The notes under the pieces were generated by a model that saw only the letters and a program-made list of their open reading frames with translations, did no database searches and had not been told where the DNA came from. Positions 1-5,703 of a stretch of DNA of 11,948 nt are shown piece after piece (the stretch's first letter is position 1; every line of letters starts with the position of its first letter). The position numbers were made by a program, and so were the translations under genes. Source of the stretch: a bacterium (GTDB lineage: Bacteria; Babelota; Babeliae; Babelales; Babelaceae); the NCBI GenBank assembly GCA_021847535.1, contig JAJZMR010000001.1, forward strand, positions 3,433 through 15,380, written 5' to 3'.

Positions 1-1174
1 CGATAAAAGCATCCCATTCAGGGGACACTCCCGTTTTTTTTGGCAAAGCCACCTGTGACGATACTCTTTCTGGAACTTGCCGCATTGTCGGCCTAGACGA
101 AGCCGATTGCTCAATAATCGGCGCATCACCCTTTATAAAACAACGTGACATACGAATGAGCATATACTCAACAAGCTCGGCCTTCATAGCTGTTCTTGCA
201 AGAAGTGACTCCATTTCATAACTCTGCCGCAACAACGCAAGTAGACGATCATACTCTTCACTTTGCGTAACCCGATGCAGCCGTTTAACAAGAGCTCCCG
301 TCAACATCTGCCAGATAATCATAGGATTATGCTGTAATAAAAGTGACTCTTTAACAAAACGCATCAGTCCACTGGTATCCTGGGCAAGAATTATACTCAT
401 AAGTGACTCGATCAAAGATTCTTCCACAAGCCCTAAAGCCGCTTTAACGGCACCGGCAGTAACATCACCTTGAGCAAGCGCAATTCGTTCAAGCGTTGTT
501 AAAGCATCGCGAGCAGAACCCCCCGCCTGTTGCGCAATGAGCGTCAGTCCTTCCTGATCATATGGTATGTTTTCCACATCAGCTATATTCTGCACATGCT
601 TAACAAGCACATGTTTAGGTATCGGATCAAAAAAAACTTGAAAACAACGTGATTTAACTGTTTCAATTATTTTTTCTGGATCTGTTGTTGCCAAGATAAA
701 AATCACATGAGCTGGCGGCTCTTCCAAAACTTTCAGCGCCGCATTAAACGCCGCTTTACTCAACATATGCGCCTCATCAATTAAATAAATTTTTCGAGCA
801 GCAAGCGTAGGGAGTAGCGAAGCATTCTCAATAATAAGACGCATATTGTCAACACCCGTATACGAAGCAGCATCAATCTCAATAAAATCTGGATGTTGCC
901 CAGCAACAAGTGCCGCACAGGATGCACAGTTATTACAAGGAAGAACAACCGTTCGAGGATCATGCCTAAAACTATCGAGGGCAGCACAATTAACTGCAGC
1001 TGCAAAAATACGCCCCATCGACGTTTTACCCGAGCCACGAAGCCCCGAAAAAAGATATGCAGGGAAAAATGATCCTTTGAATAAACTATTTTTCAATAAA
1101 CGAATAGATAATTCTTGACCAACAAGCTCATCAAAATTTCTAGATCGCCACTTACGCGAAAGATGCACCGTCAT
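1..1174 (-). CDS. dnaX: DNA polymerase III subunit gamma/tau (clamp loader ATPase), 3' end missing
   Basis: My translation of the minus strand from the ATG at 1174-1172 is open to the left edge (391 codons, no stop), so the gene is partial. The product is the ATPase of the clamp loader, which opens and loads the sliding clamp for the replicative polymerase. Visible signatures are the N-terminal LSRKWR...FDELVGQE block (residues 5-21), Walker A GLRGSGKTS (44-52), the four zinc-binding cysteines typical of DnaX (C63, C80, C83, C86), Walker B/DEAH-like LIDEAHM (131-137), the LKVLEEPP segment (147-154) and the sensor-1/SRC motif (T163-C177). The region after about residue 360 is low-complexity, as in the usual linker to the tau domain. 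The gene lies 32 bases downstream of the SRP RNA and may be cotranscribed with it. Identity is very secure; whether a shorter gamma form exists cannot be seen. Confidence 0.96.
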   Translation of the reverse strand, partial: MTVHLSRKWRSRNFDELVGQELSIRLLKNSLFKGSFFPAYLFSGLRGSGKTSMGRIFAAAVNCAALDSFRHDPRTVVLPCNNCASCAALVAGQHPDFIEIDAASYTGVDNMRLIIENASLLPTLAARKIYLIDEAHMLSKAAFNAALKVLEEPPAHVIFILATTDPEKIIETVKSRCFQVFFDPIPKHVLVKHVQNIADVENIPYDQEGLTLIAQQAGGSARDALTTLERIALAQGDVTAGAVKAALGLVEESLIESLMSIILAQDTSGLMRFVKESLLLQHNPMIIWQMLTGALVKRLHRVTQSEEYDRLLALLRQSYEMESLLARTAMKAELVEYMLIRMSRCFIKGDAPIIEQSASSRPTMRQVPERVSSQVALPKKTGVSPEWDAFI

Positions 1175-1206
1175 GCCTTAAACCCTATTACAACAAATGA
1201 GAAGAA

Positions 1207-1291
1207 GAGGAGCAGATACAAAAACTTCCGCTAACCGTGCTGCTTCTTTTCAGACCTGACACATTCTTTAACTGTCTTTTATCCACTCCTC
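1207..1291 (-). ncRNA. ffs: Signal recognition particle RNA, small bacterial type (4.5S-like)
   Basis: The minus strand carries the hallmark domain IV of SRP RNA at 1260-1239: GUCAGG, a UCU stem, a GAAA tetraloop (1251-1248), AGA, then AGCAGC. Relative to the familiar C-GGAA-G apex, the closing pair has changed to U-A on both sides, which is compensatory. The ends pair: AGGAGUGGAUA (1290-1280) with UAUCUGCUCCU (1218-1208) gives 11 continuous pairs including two G-U wobbles, and one further G-C pair extends it to 1291/1207. The RNA scaffolds Ffh to target membrane and secreted proteins. It lies between tRNA-Ser and dnaX; the scr-dnaX arrangement of Bacillus is similar. The exact mature ends are uncertain, since extra unpaired nucleotides may belong to either side. 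Confidence 0.88.
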
Positions 1292-1359
1292 AATTTTTTC
1301 CGCCGCCAGCCCTTGCCATACAAAAGTACATCAAACCGAAAGGCCTGATCGGCAATACC

Positions 1360-1452
1360 TGGTGGAGAGAGAGGGATTCGAACCCTCGATGCCCTTTTTA
1401 AGAACATACATGATTTCCAATCATGCTCTTTCGACCACTCAGACACCTCTCC
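1360..1452 (-). tRNA. tRNA-Ser (anticodon GGA), CCA encoded
   Basis: The minus strand folds as a class II tRNA. The acceptor stem is GGAGAGG/UCUCUCC with a final G-U pair. The anticodon stem CAUGA/UCAUG encloses loop UUGGAAA, placing anticodon GGA at 1418-1416. An 8-bp variable arm (AUGUUCUU/AAGGGCAU) closes a short A loop, which is diagnostic for serine among class II tRNAs together with GGA. The T arm is GAGGG-UUCGAAU-CCCUC. The CCA end is encoded (1362-1360). It reads UCC/UCU serine codons. The discriminator base is A (1363), whereas bacterial serine tRNAs normally have G. The gene begins 14 bases after the rpsB stop, so it is probably processed from a longer transcript. Confidence 0.97.
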
Positions 1453-1466
1453 GCGACGGTTATCTT

Positions 1467-2315
1467 TTAAGCCTTACGTTGAACAGTACGAGCCTGTAGC
1501 CGTTTTTGTGGCCGAGCAGCACCGCGCTTAGCTTTTTGACGCTCACGCTCAGACCCAGCATCATCACTCAGAACCGCTTCTATGATTCTATCAAGCGAAT
1601 TGTCAACAATAACATCTTCCTGCGCGCGCGCCGAAGCAACAACCTCTTGACCACGCTTGACTGCTTGCGCAAGATAATCCAATATAATTTCTAAAGCACG
1701 TGGAGCATCATCATTTGTTGGAATAACATGATCGATCCCTGATGGATCTGAATTAGTGTCAACCAAAGCAACAATAGGAACGCCAGCAGATTTCGCTTCT
1801 TTTACCGCAACATGCTCCTTATTGACATCCACAATAATAATAGCGCCTATAGGCCAACGCATTTCTCTAATGCCACCAACGTTTTTCTCAAGACGATCCT
1901 TCATCTTGCCAAAAAGATTAAGCTCTTTTTTGATATAATGAGACGTGTCAGTCTTTTGTAAAATATCTTCAAAATGCAACATTTTGGTAACTGACTTTTT
2001 AACTTGTGGATAGTTTGTCAATGTCCCACCAATCCAACGGTGCGTAACAGACGGAGACTTGATGTTTTCAAGGACCTTAGGCAATACCGCCTGGGCAGAT
2101 TTTTTAGTTCCTACCCATAAAATTGAACGCCCTTGTGCGGCGATTGCTTCAAGGAATGCAGCAGCGCGTTCAAGCTGAAACGCTGTTTTGGAAACATCAA
2201 TCAAATGGATTCCATTCTTATGACCCCAAATATAGGGCTTCATTTTAGGATTCCAACGCCATGTCTGGTGCCCGAATTGGGCTCCACTTTTAATAAGCTG
2301 CTTTAAATCAATCAT
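1467..2315 (-). CDS. rpsB: 30S ribosomal protein S2 (uS2)
   Basis: This 282-residue protein is S2 of the small ribosomal subunit, needed for binding S1 and for translation initiation. Family signatures include the N-terminal LIKSGAQFGHQTWRWNPKM stretch, HLIDVSKT, WVGTKKSA, HRWIGGTLTN, VDVNKEHVAVKEA and the VALVDTNSDP...IPTNDDA block near residues 180-205. At 282 residues it is longer than many S2 proteins, owing to a basic, Arg/Lys-rich C-terminal tail after about residue 220. The ATG is preceded by AAAGGA (2325-2320) with a 4-base spacer. A structured leader lies upstream and the tRNA-Ser gene lies directly downstream. The usual partner tsf (EF-Ts) is not next to it. Identity is secure. Confidence 0.98.
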   Translation of the reverse strand: MIDLKQLIKSGAQFGHQTWRWNPKMKPYIWGHKNGIHLIDVSKTAFQLERAAAFLEAIAAQGRSILWVGTKKSAQAVLPKVLENIKSPSVTHRWIGGTLTNYPQVKKSVTKMLHFEDILQKTDTSHYIKKELNLFGKMKDRLEKNVGGIREMRWPIGAIIIVDVNKEHVAVKEAKSAGVPIVALVDTNSDPSGIDHVIPTNDDAPRALEIILDYLAQAVKRGQEVVASARAQEDVIVDNSLDRIIEAVLSDDAGSERERQKAKRGAARPQKRLQARTVQRKA

Positions 2316-2399
2316 TTTATCCTTTGGTAGGTTATAATCTTTTGTTTTCTGGCCCCTTAATTAAGGGTCACCACCTACATCAGAAAACAAGCTGTTCTA
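2316..2399 (-). promoter_or_regulatory. Structured rpsB 5' leader with possible pseudoknot (candidate S2 autoregulatory element)
   Basis: On the minus strand a perfect 10-bp stem (2390-2381 with 2351-2342) encloses an inner hairpin CCCUU-AAUU-AAGGG (2367-2354) and the unpaired hexamer GUAGGU (2378-2373). That hexamer is exactly complementary to ACCUAC (2332-2327), which sits just before the Shine-Dalgarno AAAGGA (2325-2320). Stem plus loop-to-downstream pairing is a pseudoknot topology abutting the ribosome binding site. Known S2 operons in other bacteria are autoregulated through leader structures, so this is a reasonable candidate. The pairing is seen in the sequence; the regulatory role is inferred. 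Confidence 0.5.
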
Positions 2400-2405
2400 C
2401 TGTTA

Positions 2406-2434
2406 TTTACAGTTGTCTTTGATACCCTGATCAA
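2406..2434 (-). promoter_or_regulatory. Possible promoter of rpsB
   Basis: On the minus strand TTGATC (2434-2429) and TGTAAA (2411-2406) are 17 bases apart, each matching 4 of 6 positions of the sigma-70 consensus. Transcription would start near 2399, immediately before the leader stem. The -35 half overlaps a small inverted repeat (TACCCT 2423-2428 / AGGGTA 2436-2441). Support is only by consensus match and position. Confidence 0.3.
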
Positions 2435-2478
2435 AAGGGTACTTACAGTTTAACTTTGTTAAAAAAAAATGCAATATC

Positions 2479-3942
2479 TCACTCTTTACCATTACCCTGA
2501 TTTTCTTCATCTGAGCCTATCACCTCACCATGCGCTATTGCAGCTTCATACCGCCGACCTAAAAGATGCGCCACCAAAATCCATAGGCCTATAATTGCGC
2601 TAAAAAAGAGGCCGTTAGCTGCCGATGAAAAAGCAAGTCCATTATAAAAAGCCCCAATACTTTTTGCAAACTTAGTACCAAATGAATCTATCCATGATTT
2701 AGATTTAAACTTAACCGATTTGGTCGTTGGTATATACAGGCTCTCACGCAATGGCGAAGCAAATGCATAATTGAGTGCCTTCAATAAGACATACGCAATG
2801 GCAATACTCACTGCCGCAGCCTGACTTGTTACCATTTGAGCGGTCAAATAATAAATGATTAAAACGGCAGTAACACAGGGCACCAATAAAAGCGATCGCC
2901 GCTCGCCAAGATATTCAATTATTGCACGCGTTCCAATCAAGGTAACAATAAAGCCCACCGTATGCACCCAAAAATCGTGATATAAAAGGGAGCTTGTCTT
3001 TTGTGATATTGTCAACGAAACCTGACCTATCATAGTAACTCGATCCAGATTCACAAAAACATTCACTATCTCCCAAAAGGAAACAACTCCCAAAATACCC
3101 ATAACGTACGGATAACGGGCCATAAGGATAATACCTTCAAAATTCTTCTTTAAAGCAGTCCACCACGACTCCCGCCCTTCAGCTTTTTCTTCACGAGCAT
3201 GCTGCTTTTCAAATTTATAAGCGGCTTCATACCCATGAAGCGCACGCGAAGGCACAAGCATAATCATAAGCGCAATAAAAAGAGGCACCATAAGCAGCAA
3301 AAATGATGTCGCAAAAAAAAGTACCTGATGGTTTGCTGCATCAGAAAGTAACTGCTTGCCCGTTGCCGCATCAAGGCGATTAAGCCACCAACAAGCACAG
3401 GTTGTTGCAACGACTCCTCCCAACTTAGAGGCTGCAACCATAATAGGATAATTGCCCTTTGCGCTACCAGGAGACGTTATAGAATGGGTAAAAGACCAAA
3501 AAAGACTTACCACAAATGGATTAAATCCATCTAAAAAAAAGTAAATGATCCAACCAAAAATTCTATCAACATTCTGTTGTGTATTGGCCAATCCAATTGT
3601 TGGATGAGTCAAGTAATACCCAATAACAAGCCCACCAATGCCATAAATAAGGCTATAAAGCGTTAGTAAATGCGACCTGCGCATCGTATCAACCAGCTTT
3701 GAAAAGAGCAAAATGGCTGGAATGAGCAAAATCATCGACCACAACTTGGCAACGGCCAACGACTCTTTACCGCCGACAATACTCGTAAAAAGAGAATCTT
3801 TCAGGGTACGCACCACTGTGTAGGTGCCGATGACGCAGAAAAATGATAAGGACAAAAGAAATACCTTTAGCCGCTCATCTTTGTGGATATATAACAATTT
3901 ATTATAAAAAGTTCGTAGCGAAAAGCGAGAAAACATGCCCAT
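2479..3942 (-). CDS. TLC/NTT-family nucleotide (ATP/ADP-type) translocase, downstream copy
   Basis: A 487-residue, very hydrophobic inner-membrane carrier with about 11-12 predicted helices, the usual size for the family. Such carriers exchange host ATP for bacterial ADP (energy parasitism) or import nucleotides. Visible family marks are RTLKDSLF after the first helix (45-52), the FWSF...SAKGNYPI...SKLGGVV block around 150-180, and the C-terminal YIPTTKSVKFKSKSWIDSFG...KSIGA segment (403-431). That segment corresponds to the conserved YIP...K.K..ID..G.R..K..G region of the family. A hydrophilic loop near 240-260 and an acidic tail end the chain. The ATG is preceded by AAGGGG with a short spacer. 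It follows a paralog in the same direction, 103 bases away, and may be read from the same promoter. Substrate cannot be told from sequence. Confidence 0.9.
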   Translation of the reverse strand: MGMFSRFSLRTFYNKLLYIHKDERLKVFLLSLSFFCVIGTYTVVRTLKDSLFTSIVGGKESLAVAKLWSMILLIPAILLFSKLVDTMRRSHLLTLYSLIYGIGGLVIGYYLTHPTIGLANTQQNVDRIFGWIIYFFLDGFNPFVVSLFWSFTHSITSPGSAKGNYPIMVAASKLGGVVATTCACWWLNRLDAATGKQLLSDAANHQVLFFATSFLLLMVPLFIALMIMLVPSRALHGYEAAYKFEKQHAREEKAEGRESWWTALKKNFEGIILMARYPYVMGILGVVSFWEIVNVFVNLDRVTMIGQVSLTISQKTSSLLYHDFWVHTVGFIVTLIGTRAIIEYLGERRSLLLVPCVTAVLIIYYLTAQMVTSQAAAVSIAIAYVLLKALNYAFASPLRESLYIPTTKSVKFKSKSWIDSFGTKFAKSIGAFYNGLAFSSAANGLFFSAIIGLWILVAHLLGRRYEAAIAHGEVIGSDEENQGNGKE

Positions 3943-3956
3943 TGTACCCCTTGCCC

Positions 3957-4013
3957 AAAAAAATTTACTATAATGGGTTTTCTTATGAAGCCTATCACAA
4001 GAAAACCCATTAT
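3957..4013 (-). terminator. Perfect 15-bp hairpin between the two translocase genes; possible attenuator or terminator
   Basis: Arms 3970-3984 and 3999-4013 are perfect inverted complements with a 14-base loop. On the minus strand the hairpin is followed after six bases (AGTAAA) by seven T residues (3963-3957), and the start codon of the next translocase lies 15 bases further. On the plus strand a T run follows the stem directly, but no plus-strand gene ends here. It may terminate or attenuate transcription after the upstream translocase, or stabilise mRNA ends. The stem also ends in TATAGT, a -10-like hexamer, without a good -35. Confidence 0.5.
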
Positions 4014-4045
4014 TTTTTACTTTATGCTCTATACCTGTTGCTTAA

Positions 4046-5527
4046 TTAGCAAACAACACGTTTTTCATCAATAGCCTTTTTATGCGTTTTTCCAAGATAA
4101 ATCGCAACAAAAAACCAAATCCCCACAAGCCCATAACCAAGGACAGAAGCCATGAGCATGTAATATGATTTACCTACAAAACTCCCAAAAGTTGACTGGA
4201 ACGGTTTAAGGGTCATGTTAAATATAGATCCAATTTCTTTAGATCCACGGGAGCCAAATACTTCGATCCATGCTTGCGACTTAAATCGGACATCATGTGT
4301 TGTCGGAATATAAAGTTGCTTCTGCGCTGGACCATTAAGCGCATAGTTAATAGCCTTAGAGCCAACCATGAGCCAAAATAGGAAGCTTAAGCTATCAAAG
4401 GTGATAAAACCAGTAATAGCGCAAGCAACAATAATTGGCATCATTACCAACGCCACACCAACACCGAGCAAACGTGTAATATTGCTGACGCCAAGCAACA
4501 AGCAAATGAGCGACACAATGTTAACGTATGAACCATATTGGCCTAAGTAAGCATCAAGATCACGCCCTACATAGTGCGTACCAGCAAGAACTTTAAAATT
4601 AAAGTCAAAAATAGTAACAATGATTTCATAGCTTGCAATAGCGACAAAGATGCCCATCAAATAGCGGTGGCTTAAAAGAAGCTTCAACCCCTCAAGAAAC
4701 CCTGGTTCCTGTTCTTTTTCCGCAGCAGCTTCATTTTTACCATGAAATGAGGCCAAAAGATGGCGCGGGGTAACTTTTAAGAAATTTTTAATTGATATCC
4801 CGACCAAGCCGATAATAAGTGCGCACACAAAAAACGAAAGTGCACTTGTGGCTTTGAGATATTCTGGAACAGCTTGCGCAAAAGCAGTCAAATAGGGCGC
4901 AATTGGCTGCAAGAGTGAAGGAACGCCTTCAACTACTTCGATTTTTTTAAGAGCTTGAGCCATTGGTGTAATAAACATAGGTCCAATAATACCTCCAAGC
5001 TGACCTATAGCCGTCACCAAATAAAAGCCCTTTTTGGCAGAATTTGACTCTGTTGTATCAGAAGCAAATGCCCAAAAAAGTGCTACAACAAGCGATCCAT
5101 AACTTTCGACAAAGACATAAATAATGAAACCTAAAGCCTTAGTAAAGTAATATTCTGCCCCGACGTAGGAATTTACGATTGCCGCATCCGCTTGAAATTT
5201 ACAAAGAAGCGCTCCAAACAAAAGTGCGCCAGCTGCATAAAACGAAGAAAGAATATAAAACATCTTTTCCCGTGAATATCTGTCCATAAGCTTTGTATAA
5301 AACATGACTAAAGGAAACAGAACGATAAGAGACAATGTTTTTGCCCAAGGGATATCATGCTTGTTGACAAGATTAATAAATACCGAGTCTTTGAGCACAC
5401 GCAGTGTCCAATAAGCGCCAAGTACTAAGGCGAAAATGATTCCCATGCGAAGAAATTTTTTAAACTCCTCCTTTTCAAACTCACCAAAAATTGGTCTAAA
5501 AATATACTGTAACGCCGGTAGTATCAT
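4046..5527 (-). CDS. TLC/NTT-family nucleotide (ATP/ADP-type) translocase, promoter-proximal copy
   Basis: A 493-residue multi-spanning carrier, paralogous to the gene that follows it. It shares the RVLKDSVF motif (43-50), the ALFWAF...SAKKGFYLV...GQLGGIIGP block, and the C-terminal YIPTTHDVRFKSQAWIEVFGSRGSKEIGS-type region (about 406-434). The two copies differ clearly in loops and in charged residues of the C-terminal motif, so they may carry different nucleotides. I chose the ATG at 5527. It has AAAAGGA (5541-5535) at a 7-base spacing, and a good promoter lies just upstream. The frame could be extended to an ATG at 5620, but those 31 residues lack a ribosome site and would begin upstream of the proposed transcription start. 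The role is nucleotide exchange with a host cell; the exact substrate is unknown. Confidence 0.9.
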   Translation of the reverse strand: MILPALQYIFRPIFGEFEKEEFKKFLRMGIIFALVLGAYWTLRVLKDSVFINLVNKHDIPWAKTLSLIVLFPLVMFYTKLMDRYSREKMFYILSSFYAAGALLFGALLCKFQADAAIVNSYVGAEYYFTKALGFIIYVFVESYGSLVVALFWAFASDTTESNSAKKGFYLVTAIGQLGGIIGPMFITPMAQALKKIEVVEGVPSLLQPIAPYLTAFAQAVPEYLKATSALSFFVCALIIGLVGISIKNFLKVTPRHLLASFHGKNEAAAEKEQEPGFLEGLKLLLSHRYLMGIFVAIASYEIIVTIFDFNFKVLAGTHYVGRDLDAYLGQYGSYVNIVSLICLLLGVSNITRLLGVGVALVMMPIIVACAITGFITFDSLSFLFWLMVGSKAINYALNGPAQKQLYIPTTHDVRFKSQAWIEVFGSRGSKEIGSIFNMTLKPFQSTFGSFVGKSYYMLMASVLGYGLVGIWFFVAIYLGKTHKKAIDEKRVVC

Positions 5528-5573
5528 ACAAAAGTCCTTTTTGTAGGTTAAAAAATAAAAAAGTTTCATATTC

Positions 5574-5602
5574 ATATTACTATGCGTTTTTTCTTTTGTA
5601 AA
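5574..5602 (-). promoter_or_regulatory. Promoter of the translocase pair
   Basis: On the minus strand TTTACA (5602-5597, 5 of 6 to TTGACA) and TAATAT (5579-5574, 4 of 6) are separated by exactly 17 bases. Transcription would start near 5566, giving a leader of about 40 bases to the ATG at 5527. This also argues against the longer start at 5620. Confidence 0.5.
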
Positions 5603-5619
5603 ACTAAAAAAACCGTTCA

Positions 5620-5648
5620 TTTACGTATCATTTTCCCTATGATAAACT
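5620..5648 (+). promoter_or_regulatory. Possible lon promoter
   Basis: TTTACG (5620-5625) and TAAACT (5643-5648) are 17 bases apart, each 4 of 6 to the sigma-70 consensus. An alternative is TATACA at 5655-5660, which overlaps an inverted repeat. The choice is uncertain. Confidence 0.3.
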
Positions 5649-5651
5649 ATC

Positions 5652-5668
5652 TTCTATACACGATAGAA
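5652..5668. repeat. Inverted repeat in the lon leader, possible operator
   Basis: TTCTAT (5652-5657), a five-base spacer ACACG, and ATAGAA (5663-5668) form a perfect 6-bp dyad between the translocase and lon promoters. It does not resemble the CIRCE element (TTAGCACTC-N9-GAGTGCTAA) that often controls heat-shock genes. It could be a small operator or an mRNA hairpin; chance is also possible for this length. Confidence 0.3.
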
Positions 5669-5703
5669 CTGTATCATAACCTACGTGTGGAGAATATGTA
5701 CGT

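Noticed and set aside
191..410. AAGTGACTC repeated three times in about 220 bases
   Set aside because: All three are in the same dnaX frame and encode Glu-Ser-Leu; spacing is irregular, so codon coincidence is enough.
781..1038. Minus-strand frame of 85 codons inside dnaX
   Set aside because: It is an alternate frame of dnaX on the same strand; the correct frame carries Walker A, zinc cysteines and Walker B.
846..1118. Open frame of 90 codons on the plus strand opposite dnaX
   Set aside because: It lies inside the strongly conserved ATPase domain of dnaX on the other strand and shows no recognisable domain or ribosome site.
2443..2470. TTTAAC-TTT-GTTAAA hairpin after the downstream translocase as its terminator
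   Set aside because: On the minus strand the T run precedes the hairpin instead of following it, so the orientation is wrong for intrinsic termination.
3970..4019. Plus-strand terminator (hairpin followed directly by T run)
   Set aside because: No plus-strand gene ends nearby; kept only as a minus-strand hairpin feature.
5528..5620. N-terminal extension of the upstream translocase from an ATG at 5620
   Set aside because: It lacks a ribosome site, would begin upstream of the proposed transcription start, and the internal ATG at 5527 has AAAAGGA at ideal spacing.
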